Positions 1-10,710 of a stretch of 64,000 nucleotides of DNA are shown here, piece after piece. The position numbers and the translations under genes are program-made. Origin of the DNA: Asterella californica (lineage: Eukaryota; Streptophyta; Marchantiopsida; Marchantiales; Aytoniaceae); NCBI GenBank assembly GCA_036924285.1, contig JAYKYS010000006.1, forward strand, positions 22,976,001 to 23,040,000. The letters run 5' to 3'. The stretch's first letter is position 1. Every line of letters begins with the position of its first letter. Below the pieces are notes generated by a model. That model did no database searches. It worked only from the letters and a program-made list of their open reading frames with translations, and was not told where the DNA came from.

Positions 1-1366
1 GATGCAGTGGGGCATGTGAAAGTCTTCAGTACTTTGGATCTTCGAGCAGGGTATCATCAGTTGCCAGTGAGAGAAGAAGACAAGTCCAAGACAGCATTCT
101 GAGGAATTGACTCTCACGGCAAGGATTGTTTGTATCCGTGGCGATTCTTACCATTTGGGTTGAAGAACGCCCCTACTGAGTTCCAGAGGGTGATGGACAG
201 GATCCTAGAAGGATTGGATTTTGTCAAATGTTATATTTGACGACATCTTAGTCTATAGTGTTACTGTGGAGGAGCATGAGAGACACTTACGAGATGTGTT
301 CGAACGATTGAGAGCTCATGGGTTGAAGTTACACCCTAGGAAGTGTAAATTCTTCCAGGAGTTGGTAGAGTATCTGGGCCACACAATCAACAGACAAAGG
401 TTGAGGCTATTGCACGTATCCCATGCCCCACAAATGTGAGGCGAGTTCGAGCATTTGTTGGTTTGACGAACTTTTATCGTCGATACGTGAAGGGGTTTAG
501 TGCAATTGCGAAGCCGTTGACCAAGCTGATGAAGGTGGACCAGGAGTGACAGTGGGAAGATGAGCAAAAGCGAGCTTTCATAGAGCTCAAGGATAAGTTG
601 ACATATGCTCCTATCTTGAGGAGACCCGTTAGGGGGCGTCCTTTCCAATTGCACACCGATTGGAGTATGTTGGGAGTTAGAGCAGTGCTGACTCAGCATG
701 ATGATGAGAAAAAGGAGTTCGTGGTGGCGTATGTCAGTCGCTCCAACACTTCGACGGAGACGAGGTACAGTTCGTACGAGGGGGAGTGTTTAGCTGTAGT
801 GTGTGATGTTGCACATTTTCGATGTTACCTGTTTGGGAACCTCTTTACTCTCATCACTGATCACCAGCCGCTCAAGTTGTTGATGAAGTCCGACAAGCTT
901 ACAGGGAAGCTTGCACGGTGGGCTCTGATCTTACAGGAGTATGACTTCCAGGTAGTGCATAGACCTGGAGTTGCAAACCTAGATGCCGATGGGTTGAGTC
1001 GCAACTCGTGCACGAGTCAGCAAGATCAGACTGGGGCTCAGTGGCATGACGAGGTTGATGAAGAGATAGTGCCAAGGTGGCATGCATATACCTTTCTTTG
1101 TGTGTTGGCCATGAACTCTAGTATGGAGGGCCAAGTCGTATCTTTCTCTGGTCAGAGAGTAGATGATGAGTCTCCAGATCCTGAGGATGGAGATGGTGTT
1201 CTAGATCAGCGAGATATCTATGATGATGTGAACGTGATGGAGTATCTACGTACTGGTGTGGTCGTAGGCACGTAAGTGCCAAGGAGCGAGATCGAGTCCT
1301 TCAACGAGTGAAGAGATTTCGACGAGAAGGACGACATGTACTTCGAGTGTGAGGTGATGAGAGAGT
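1..1366 (+). pseudogene. Element F pol, RT and RNase H part (Ty3/gypsy), decayed
   Basis: This is the middle of a retrotransposon pol gene that enters from the left edge. RT motifs are visible: LDLRAGYHQ near 40-60, FLPFGLKNAP near 150-175, then the catalytic I-F-D-D box near 233-247. RNase H follows, with a TDWS active-site start near 657 and a TDHQPLKLL block near 860. Breaks: TGA at 100-102, one extra T near 236-239 just before the catalytic box, another frame change near 400-420, and TGA at 547-549. RNase H is open from about 598 to 1275. Reading continues toward the integrase until solo LTR H1 interrupts it at 1371. The RT sequence is ordinary gypsy type and differs clearly from the A/B/I/K/L clade. 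It cannot make a working enzyme. Confidence 0.9.
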
Positions 1367-1370
1367 ACGG

Positions 1371-3228
1371 TATCGTGTCGGATATTGCGTGAAGGATGTC
1401 CAGGAAAACGCGAGGTTCTTGGCTGTGGAGATGTTGTGTGCTGAAACAGAGACAAGACAGAGAAGAACAACCACGAAAACGAACGCGCAATATATACCAC
1501 TCCAAATGTATGTACACTGCCGTCTCTTTCTCCTAACAGCACAAAACTGAGGAACAGACCAGAGCGGTCCGTAACCTACTTCAGAAGCCCTAAAATAAAC
1601 CCCTGAATCGCAACCCTAGCCCGAAATCGCCGAAGCGTAGCTCAAAGCAAGAGAAACTTCTCTTTGCTAACAAACAGAGCCACAACAATATCACGCGATC
1701 CAAACCCAAGTCCAAACCACATCCACGCACTAGCTCTTGGCTAAAGCTGGCTACCACAAGCCGTACACAACCAATTAAGTCCCTAACGAACTCAAAAAGA
1801 CAAAATCCATAGCGAAGAAACCGAAAAAGACCTATCTGAGAACTTTCTCGTTTCTCCAAACGATCTTCAAATGTTGATAGGGTCTCCTTCCCTGACTCCT
1901 TTGGCTCAAGAAACCTTCAGATCCGACTCCCGATAGTCGAGATATCGTCGATTTTCGGTCGCAGGTGACCGAACTTCCAGAAGCTCCTCCCTGCGGCTTA
2001 AAACCGCTCACACCGCACAAACGGATCGTCTAAACTGATATCCGTCTTCGCTGGTAGGTAGATCTGGCTACCCTGAACCCAACAAGACTTCAAACAAGCC
2101 GTTTGGAGTTCCCCTTGCAAAACCACTCGAGAAATTTGGTCGCAGGTTGCAAAAAACTAACGTAAATCGGCTCCTTACGGCTCAAATTCGCTCACCACAC
2201 CCAAACCAACAATCCAATTCACTTACAGTCTTCTCCTATGCGTACATGAGGACTCCCTGATCGCGTAGGCACCAAGAACGAAGAGCTTGGCTCACCGATC
2301 GCGAAGAACAATCCAATCTCAGGTCGCAGGCGATGAAAAATCTGACGCAAGCACTTCCCTGCGAACCAATTTCACTCAGAACACCCAAACCGTCCGATGA
2401 AAACTCGTATCGTCTTCAATTTCCTGAAGAACTCGTTGTGCTGATCCCGATGGATCCAAGGACAGCAAGTTTGGACTCCGGAACGGCCCAAACTGTCCAA
2501 CTCTCCTTCACAGGTAACTGAAAATCCCAAATCTGCTTCCTGCGTCTCAATTTCTTCCAGAACACAACCCCCGATCCGTCTCTTCCCAAACCGTCTTAAC
2601 CCACACGTAGTCTGCAAAGATCTGAACCCAACGACGCCTTGCGCGTTTGCATTGGACTTCCAAATCTCCCGCACCGTCCGCTGACAGGTCGCAGACGCAA
2701 GCCCCTTAAGCAGCCCCCTTGTTACAGTCTGTACGTACGAAGTTCAACCCTCAATAATAAGAAGCAGGCCCCTTGCATCTTTGATATAACGCCTGAAGCC
2801 CTAAATACCCAGTCAGCAAGTAACTATGGGCCTAACTTGATTTTACCTTCTTTCGAATCGCATAACTTCTTCTCTGGATGTCCAAACAAAGTAAACAAGA
2901 TGCCCATGGAAAGCTGACAACGAGCTCTACCCATCTATGTGATGAAAGTGAAGATCCGAAGTTGCGCCAAAAGCCCGTAAGCTGGAGCCTAGCTTGTTTT
3001 CTCCATCTTTCGAGTCTTGTAACTTTCCCACTACGCGTCCAAACGAAGTAGATGAAGTGCCTATGGAAAGCTGACAAGGAGCTCTATCCACTAGTGCGAT
3101 AAAAATGAAGATCCGAAGTGGTGCCAAAAACCCGTAAGCTGGGGCCTAGCTTGTCTTCTCATGAGTGTCTTTGGAGGGACAAGCATCGAAGTTTGAATTT
3201 CAAGTAGGAGCCGGTCCACGACACGACA
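1371..3228. mobile_element. Solo LTR-like element H, copy 1
   Basis: A 1.86-kb noncoding unit shared with 38792-40812 at about 90% or better by eye. It is flanked by ACGG at 1367-1370 and 3229-3232, and removing it with one ACGG restores an open integrase frame in element F. The left end is TATCGTGTCGG and the right end CACGACACGACA. The ends are inverted (TCGTGTCG), but the left end starts TA rather than TG. The inner sequence resembles other LTRs here and has no coding frame I trust. I read it as a solo LTR; a non-autonomous DNA element with 4-bp duplication is the alternative. Confidence 0.75.
2828..3160. repeat. 157-bp tandem repeat inside H1 (two units plus a partial)
   Basis: Units begin near 2828 and 2985, each with a GGCCTAGCTTG-like start followed by a CCATCTTTCGAGTC-like stretch, and a partial third starts near 3142. 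Copy H2 has three units, so the array changed copy number after the two H copies separated. Confidence 0.8.
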
Positions 3229-3232
3229 ACGG

Positions 3233-4514
3233 ATAGTGCCACATCCATCCCAGAGGGTACAGTTAGTACGACATGCTCATGAGGAGTTGGAGCATTTTGG
3301 AGTGAAGCGTATGCATAGCTTACTCCAAGGACAGTATTGGTGGCGTGGTATGCACGTCGATGTGCAACAGTTTGTCGCACGATGTGTGGTTTGTGATCGA
3401 GTACGAGCATCATTTAATGCTCCTACTCCACAGTTACACCTCTTATCGATTATGGGGTTGGGTTACCGTTGGAGTTTGGATTTTGCGAGACCTTTACCGT
3501 TAACCGTACGTCACCACCGATATGTGTTGGTGATGGTGGAGCACTTCTCCAAGTGGATTGAGTTGGTGGTATTATCAGACAAGACGAGTGAAGGGACGAC
3601 GTACGCGTTCTTAGATCGAGTGCTGAATCGTTTTGGAGCACCAGCTGAAGTGCTGACAGACCAAGGTACAGAGTTCCTTGGTGAGTTTCAGGCCTTGTGT
3701 GATCAGGCGCTGATTGATCATCGGACTAGATCTCGAGATCATCCTGAGGCGGATGGTTTGACGGAGAGGGTAGTTTAGACGGTGAAGAGAGGATTGCGCA
3801 AGTATGGCTTGCATAAGGGCCACTTGGGAGACTGGGATGTGCAGTTATCATGGTTGGCTATGGGTTACCGTTTCAGCCGACAAGCGTCTTTGGCTTCCTT
3901 CTCACCATATTTTCTATTGTATGGCCGAGATCCAGATCTATCTCGGTCATTCGTCGTGATTCTGCTGAGGTGCTAGACCTTGATGATCCGATATGTGGGT
4001 GAGAGCATGTTCTCAATGAGCAGAGACATTTCAGAGAGTTATGCCTATGGCTTTTGAGAACCTAGCGATTGCTCAGCATAGAGACACGTTGCGATATGCG
4101 ACTATCCGAGGAGGAGGTTATCGACCGTCGATTCGCAGCTTTCATCCTGGTGATTATATCTATCTACAGCAGACTGCACCGACGACGTTGAACGTGATCG
4201 CAGGGTGCACTATTTTACGAGTGCGTGAGGTGTTACCTTATGGAGTACTCATGTTAGAGGGCCGTGATGGTGTTGTGTGGAAGGACCATATGCGTAATTG
4301 CGCACCATGTCATCTTCCCAACATCGATGGTACCGTTGACCCAAGCTTGGCAGTTGTACGCGTGGGCTTGAGGTGTATGTTGTGTGGGTCTGCTGGTGGA
4401 GCAGCCCGTATGTTGGTGTGTGATGGTTGTTCGAGAGGTTGGCACATGTCATGTTTGACTCCACCTCTCAATGTCGTTCCTACTAGACGGTGGGTTTGTC
4501 CTCGATGTATATAG
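3233..4514 (+). pseudogene. Element F integrase with C-terminal PHD finger
   Basis: This is the continuation of F pol after the H1 insertion. The N-terminal HHCC zinc-binding part is seen at 3270-3400 (HAHEELEHFG, then CVVC). The DDE core shows D in SLDFARPL, D in LTDQGTEF and E in ADGLTERV. TAG at 3776-3778 replaces a likely CAG, and a frame change lies near 3950-4040. The last frame (4041-4514) encodes the integrase C-terminal domain and then about 48 residues with the complete C4HC3 pattern of a PHD finger: CMLC, CDGC, H..C (HMSC) and CPRC, ending three codons before the stop. PHD fingers read histone H3 tails in known proteins; here one occupies the place where chromoviruses carry a chromodomain. 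The targeting role is inference. Confidence 0.88.
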
Positions 4515-4578
4515 CAAGGATAGCCGATTAGATCTTTGCGTGGTATGGATTGCAGACATGCGAGTAACGATGGAGCGA

Positions 4579-5202
4579 TGTAGCACCCGGCCTCTTGATC
4601 CTTGCACCCATGAAGGTGTATATCACGTAGTTGGGATATGGAGCTATCTGGAGTTAGAGAGACCTAACCGCCAGTTAGGAAGACGATTGTGGTACACTTG
4701 TGTATGTGTATGACATCGTCCATGTGTTATGTGTATGTATGGTGTATCTCTGACAGCGATGTATGTTGTGTAGCGATGTGTATGCGCACGATAGCTGTCA
4801 TGTCAGTTTGGCACCTCGGCTAGGTTGACCGAGTGCGAAGTGGCGCATCCCGGTAAGGCCGTTAGTGCCGTTAGGGCGAGTTGGTGGGAGAGCTCACTAG
4901 GGATATACTTCGCAGGTAGGGCTTGGAGGCCTTAGTTCTTCGAGTTGAGCTTTCAAGCTCCAGGCTATGGTGGATAGTCTAGTTGAGTGTAACCTGGATT
5001 CTTTTCGTGATTAGAGTGGGTTTGGCTTGACCGTTTGTGAGTAATCTTTGTTGTAGTGTTGGAGATGGTAATTTCTCTGTTCAGATTATTGTGGTACACT
5101 TGTGTATGTGTATGACATCGTTCATGTGTTATGTGTATGTGTGGTGTACCTCTGACAGCGATGTATGTTGTGTAGCGATGTGTATGCGCACGACACACTA
5201 CA
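4579..5202 (+). mobile_element. Element F 3' LTR
   Basis: It starts TGTAGCACCCGG and ends CACACTACA, giving TGTAG/CTACA inverted ends, about 65 bp after the pol stop. The partner LTR is outside the window, so the ends are inferred. A direct repeat of about 107 bp lies inside (4686-4793 and 5088-5195), rich in GTGTATGTGTATG. Confidence 0.65.
4686..5195. repeat. Direct repeat of about 107 bp inside F LTR, 402 bp apart
   Basis: 4686-4793 and 5088-5195 match with only a few differences (for example TCGTCC against TCGTTC). It is an internal LTR duplication. Confidence 0.85.
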
Positions 5203-6141
5203 GAAGAAGTCCCGGAAGACAAGATGTCTTCTGGAAGACAGGAAGTAGAGGACCTCCTGACTGTGATCGATCAAGAGAAAGATCACAAGAAAAACAGATT
5301 GTTGCAGACGATGAGAACTCCAAATTCTATCTCTTGCGTCCATCAAATACAAATCAAACACCCAGATACACACATATAGGTCTTTCAAGACTTAATAACC
5401 TTTATTCCAGTGTCGATCCCACCATCAAGATCTTCAATTGTCAAAAATCTCTTCTCTCTCTCCTGCACGCGTCTCCTCTCTCCTCTGTCAGTTTTTTGTA
5501 AAAAGTCCTCGTCAAAACCCGTCGCAAGTTTATTTACCTAAAAGATAAGCCCCTAGCTAAGCTGCCCCCGCTGTCCTTATAAGCACAACTACTTATCAGA
5601 AGCAGCCCCCTAGCTAAGCTGCCCCCTGTTGTCCTTATGCGTACATAACTCTCTTTGCTAAGCTGACTTTTTTTTAATAAAGGTCACACAACGTCCTTTG
5701 CTAAGCCGACTCCTTTATTAATGAAGGTTTCACAACTTCCTCTGCTAAGGCGACCCCTTGATTACTTAGCTTGATTAATAAAATTTTCCCGTGCTCAGAA
5801 GCAGCCCCCTAGCTAAGCTGCCCCCTGTTGTCCTTATGCGTACACAACCCTCTTTGCTAAGCTGACCCCTTTTTTAATAAAGATCACACAACTTCCTTTG
5901 CTAAGGCGACTCCTTTATTAATGAAGGTTTCACAGCTTCCTTTGCTAAGGCGACCCCTTGATTACTTAGCTTGATTAATAAAAGTTTCCCGTGCTCTTGA
6001 TGTCATCTTGATGCCACCCTAAATATACCACAAGTCATCCAATGTAGGTCGAAGCTCCAACACTTATGGGGCTGCCCCACAAGACTTACATCCTCCCCAT
6101 ATGTGCACCACGTATCTCCCATGGTATATTCAATGTGACAT
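5203..6141 (-). mobile_element. LTR E, 3' part (left piece)
   Basis: Noncoding LTR sequence on the minus strand. The stretch at 6000-6141 matches the reverse complement of 49071-49240 (LTR E'), including the GGGGCTGCCCCACAAG block. LTR E continues at 7467-7531 and 25021-25067 after the D and C insertions. The left limit is not visible, since F abuts at 5203, probably as another insertion. Confidence 0.7.
5596..5996. repeat. 200-bp tandem duplication in LTR E
   Basis: Two units, 5597-5795 and 5796-5996, each run from CAGAAGCAGCCCCCTAG to TTTCCCGTGCTC with few differences. A shorter related segment precedes them at 5540-5596. LTR E' at 48970-49311 keeps only part of one unit. Confidence 0.88.
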
Positions 6142-6145
6142 GCGG

Positions 6146-7462
6146 TGTCAGGTTGAGAGTCTTCCTGGGAAGGGCGAACCTTCTGGCTGTGATATGAGCT
6201 TGAAGTCTGTGTTCAATCTACTCGGGGAAGCGTTGAGCTCTTGGCTGTGGCTGGTCTACTCACAGGATAGGCTTCAGGTCTCAAGGTGATACTGAAAACA
6301 CTCATGTAAGTCTCTAGGCTCTTCTGATAAGTTCAGGAAGCAGAGTTCAGGCTTAACTAGCAATGATAAGATCAGATGGCAAACTTTGACACTCAGGATT
6401 GAGAAATATGTGAAGGTTCAGACTTCAGAACTCCTCCTACATGTAAATGAGGTTCTACTAGATACACATACGAAATTTCAGCTTCAGATCAATTCAGAGC
6501 ACTAAGATATGAGCAGAAACTTTCTGAGTAGAGAAATTACGGCAGTTTCTTATACCCAGACAGCTATTTCGACCTATAACAAGGAATTGGCTCGATCACT
6601 TTGAGAATTTCTTACAGGATTTGCAGTAAACAGCTTGCTGAACACTCCTGTGAAGTTGGGCCTCCTGATTCCACACAGAACTCCAGATCTCGCTCTCCAA
6701 AGTTGCTGCTCCAGATTGAGAGCTTTTCGGACCCCTTCTACTTCAGCGACCGCCCTGAATTACTCACTGACTCAATCGACATAAAAATTTGGAGACAATC
6801 GTAGCCCTGCTGACAGTGATCACAGCCACGAAGTTTTGAAGCGCTTTCCTCGATTCTGCTGCAAATGACACTCAAAACCCCAAATTGAACAGAAGTGCTT
6901 CAATTCTGACACAAATCGAACTTCAAACAGCCATAACTCCTTGTTTATTGCCTCAAATCGATCAAACTTTTTTCTGACAGTGCTTGGCTCGACGACCTCT
7001 ATCCCCCTGTGCTCTCAGATTTCGTAGTAGTCTCACAAATTGCTCGAACTCCACTCTAGAGCTCTGTTTCTAAATTTAGAGTTAACAAAAGACAAAAACA
7101 GACCAATGGGAGTTCATAGCTCCACTTGGTTGTCCTTTAGTACCCTAAACCACGTGGCAACTTAGTTTTACTCATAGGCTACCACGTCAAGCTCCCTAGA
7201 GGGCCAGCGTAAAACTTAAACTACCTAAAACGACACGCAGCCCCAAAAAATAACTTAAATCAGCTAGAAAGCGTGCATGGGCGACACGCAAATACAACCC
7301 ATGAGCTTAAACCCCTATCAACATGGTAATCAACCTACTAAGACTCAAAATATAGAACATCCTCAAGTGTCGACATCCCTGAGGTCCTAACTCTACTCAG
7401 AGACACTAACGCTTGACAAAGAGGTGAATTATTTACAATGTAAAATAATTCACATCACGACA
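6146..7462 (-). mobile_element. Solo LTR, family D
   Basis: On the minus strand it begins TGTCGTGATGTGAATT and ends CCTGACA. It is flanked by GCGG at 6142-6145 and 7463-7466. It matches the K 3' LTR (31682-33200) along its length with indels. The uninterrupted target is present in LTR E' near 49080, which supports insertion into LTR E. It carries a G-box CCACGTGG at 7150-7157 and a terminal hairpin at 7424-7453. Confidence 0.9.
7424..7453 (-). promoter_or_regulatory. Hairpin at the 5' end of LTR D (solo copy)
   Basis: Stem GTGAATTATTT / AAATAATTCAC, 11 bp, 8-nt loop, 10 nt inside the LTR end. The K copy at 31691-31720 has the same stem with a compensatory C-G to T-A change. Confidence 0.75.
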
Positions 7463-7466
7463 GCGG

Positions 7467-7527
7467 AGGCTTAGGTCAAGAAGCCCACGATTAAGAGAGA
7501 TACCGGTCTCCCGTCCTTAGATATGCA
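7467..7527 (-). mobile_element. LTR E, middle piece
   Basis: Matches the reverse complement of 49020-49080 in LTR E'. It lies between the solo LTR D and element C; the GAAC at 7528-7531 is the C target duplication. Confidence 0.85.
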
Positions 7528-7531
7528 GAAC

Positions 7532-8445
7532 TGTAAACCCTCCACGATCTCATCTATCAACTACCCCTCGATCTCTCAACCTCCACGATCGCCACCGATG
7601 AATCTGCAAATGTCGGGCCTGTCTCTCACTCAGGGGTCACCTCAGATGGCTTTGATGGAAGCACACCATGAATCTTGAAGGGAAAAATGCTAAGTTCACT
7701 CATTCATACACCCACAAACTTATCAACTAAAAATCTCCTTAAACATATCAACTAAAATCCTCCATTCTAACGACGTCTCTCAAGTTTTCAGATGCTAAAA
7801 ATATTCCACACTCTCTATATTACTCAAGTTGTCATTACGACAATGTGAAAATAAGGATGAGGAGCTCTTCTCTACTCCTCTATTTATACATTCTAGGTTT
7901 TTACTTTGATATCCTCCGGTAACTCAGCCGTAACTACTTTTACCGGGTTTTACTAAGATATTACTTAAGGTAAAAGCATTAATCACATAGGCTTCTTACC
8001 TTTTCACATGGGCTTATTTCTTCAAAGTCAACAACTTCTGGAAGGATTCTGGAATATTCTCAAGAAATCTCGAATTTCCACCCCTCTCTACACTAGGACC
8101 CACTAAAAAGGAAACATGTGGAATCTCTTCTTGTTTTTAATGCCCACAAAGTCCACAACTTTAATCCAACCACTCATATCAAGTCAAAAAGGAGATAAGG
8201 GATACTTTCCACCTCCTTTCTACCTTTTAGACAAGATGACAAGATAGTACTACTCACTCTTTAAGAAATATCTGAATTCTGTCAAAAGTACAGCTAAGTT
8301 TAACCATAACTAACTTTTAGCTAGTCATGACTAACTTGATACCTCCTTAAAGTACTTTGGCAGCAAATAAACATTCTCAACACTTAGTTATAACTAAATA
8401 CCTTACTAATAGACAAACTTCCTATGTGTAACATAGGTCGTTACA
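7532..8445 (-). mobile_element. Element C 3' LTR
   Basis: 914 bp, TGTAA...TTACA ends, near-identical to 24109-25020. Target duplication GAAC at 7528-7531 and 25021-25024. On the minus strand GGGGGTAAAA precedes the LTR and may be the polypurine tract. Confidence 0.95.
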
Positions 8446-8458
8446 TTTTACCCCCGGA

Positions 8459-10706
8459 CTAAATTTTCGCTCCGTCCTCGGAGTGAAGAGAGAACTTTCG
8501 TCGATGAAACAGCTTCAACTTGTCATGGTTGACCCGATCGAATCTCCTTCCTCCCAACTCCTGAAGGTCATATATGAAGTTGCTCCACACCTTATCTACA
8601 ACAAAAGGACCAAAATATCTAGGAAGAAACTTCTTCCTAGCCCTCTTGAATCTGATAGCATCATACAACATAACCCAATCTCCGACTTGAAAAGGTATTA
8701 CCTCGCTCTTGCCCAAACGTTTGTCGTAACTCTTCTTTTGATACGCATGAGCTCGTTCCATCCGGATCATTGCTACCGCTCGGGTCTCTTCCAACTCCAT
8801 GAGTTGCTCCCTTCTTGACTTGACTACGTCTTCTCCCCTCGACCTCTTCAACTTTCGTTGAATAGTTTGAAAAGTATCCAATTCGAATTGGATCGGCAAC
8901 TTGGACTCCACTCCATAAACCAGTCGAAATGGAGAGTACCCAGTAGAAGTCTTTGTTGTCGTTCGGTACTCCCCTAAGATGGCATGTAGCCTCTTATCCC
9001 AAGTATGTTTCGCAGTCTCAACACCAGCATCTTTGACGAGCATCATACAAAGTGTAAGATTGGTCTTCTCCGCAAGACCATTGACATTTGGTTTGTATGA
9101 GGTCGTTACTCGTGCCTTGATAGAAAAGTGTTGTAGCATAACAGTAGTCATGCTCCCTACAAACTCTTCTCCTCTATCCGAGACCAACTCTAACGGACAT
9201 CCAAATCTTGTGATGATCCTTTCCCATAAGAATCTATCGATTTCTGTTTCATTGGTCTCTCTCAAAGGTCTAGCCTCTACCCACTTGGTACAATAGTCAG
9301 TGGCGACTACAATGTATCTATTGCCTCGAGGTGTCTTATTAAGAGGACCTACAAAGTCAATACCCCACTTCTCAAATGGTCCTAATATTGGAATTGATCT
9401 TAACGGAGATGTTCTAGTAGACTTCAGAGCAAATGCTTGACATACATCGCAAGTTTTGCAATAGTCTAAACACTCCTTGAAAATCCCTCTCCAGTGATAA
9501 CCCGCATCCAAAATCTTGAAAGCTGTTATCTTACCAGCAAAGTGACCTCCGTAAACAGTGCCATCGTGAAACTCGTGCATCAGCTTGAACGCCTCCTTCT
9601 GACCAACTGCTCTCTTTAGTAAGCCATCTGCTCCTTGATGAAATAGAATTCCCTCCACCATGGTGTAAGGTTTGCATCTCTTGATCAACGGGTTACGTTC
9701 TCGGGTATGCATACCTTCTGGAAAAGAGCCATCTGCAAGGAAACTCCAGATTTCCTTGTATTCGTTCGGTATCTCCTCAATGCTTGTGATGATCATCAGA
9801 TGCTCGTCTGGAAATGAATCATCAAACGGTTCTTCTCCCTCATCATCATAAGCCCTCGACAAAAGATCAGCATTCGCATGCTTTTTCCCTGGTCTATCTT
9901 CGATCACGTAGTCGTATTCTGTTAGAAGGATCTTCCAACGAGCAATACGACCTTCGGCATTAGGCTTATTAAAGATATACTTTAAAGCCTTGTGATCTGT
10001 GACTATGGAAAATTTTCCTCCTAGCAAGTAGTGTCGAAATTTCTTCAATCCGAAGATCACTGCTAATCCTTCTCGTTCAGTCACGGAGTAATTCTTCTCC
10101 GCTGGCACCATCTGCCTACTAGCATAAGCTATAGGATGATCATGCCCATCTCCATCTAACTGACTTAATGTACACCCGATAGCTACATTGGAGGCATCCG
10201 TATACAGAATAAATGCTTTACTCCACTCAAGTTTAGCAAGTATAGGAGCTATCACCAATGCTTTTTTCAGCTCCTCAAATGCTTCCTTTGCCTTCTGATC
10301 ATGCACTATCAAGTCAAAATCAACTCCCTTCTTCATGTACATAGTCAAAGCTATTGCTTTGTTTGAGAAGGAAAAAATAAACCTACGATAATATCCAACC
10401 ATGCCAAGAAACTATCTCAACTTTGTCAAGTTGATTGGAAATGTAAGATCCACAATCTTCTTTACCTTCTCAGGATCTATCGCAATCCCTTCTTGGAAAT
10501 GATGTGTCCTAACAGCAGACCTTCTTCGCAGCCAAAGATGCACTTTTCTGGATTCAGAGAAGCGTTAGCTTGCTCCAACCGCTGCAGAACTTTGATCACA
10601 TGATCAAAGTGGTTCTCCTTTCTTCCGTACACACAGAAATCATCAATGAAATCATGAACAAACTTTCCTATGAATGGTTCGAACACCTTGTTCATGAACC
10701 TCTGAA
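8459..10706 (-). pseudogene. Element C pol, C-terminal part: RT end, RNase H, integrase
   Basis: From right to left on the minus strand this reads the RT catalytic box FIDDFCVYG (near 10640), then RNase H (YTDASNVAIGCTLSQ; TDHKALKYIF), then integrase. The integrase has a zinc-binding N-terminus (HEFHDGTVYGGHF, CKTCDVC) and DDE core residues in GIDFVGP, SDRGEEF and GLAEKTN. It ends with a GDWVMLYDAIR-like C-terminal domain and no chromodomain. A 647-codon stretch (8459-10402) is unbroken, the longest open frame in the window. Upstream there is a one-base loss near 10488 and a TAG near 10410. Element B cuts the RT at the target ACGT (10707-10710). The sequence belongs to a common plant-type gypsy lineage distinct from A/B/I/K. 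Confidence 0.93.
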
Positions 10707-10710
10707 ACGT

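Noticed and set aside
316..699. Minus-strand open frame of 127 codons
   Set aside because: It lies antisense to the RT-RNase H coding sequence of element F and has no motif; a shadow frame.
1371..3228. H as a DNA transposon
   Set aside because: Inverted ends are short and the ends, ACGG target and internal style match the LTRs of the window; solo LTR is the simpler reading, though not proven.
5540..6000. Tandem repeats as a CRISPR-like or satellite array
   Set aside because: Only two 200-bp units with no unique spacers; a local duplication inside an LTR.
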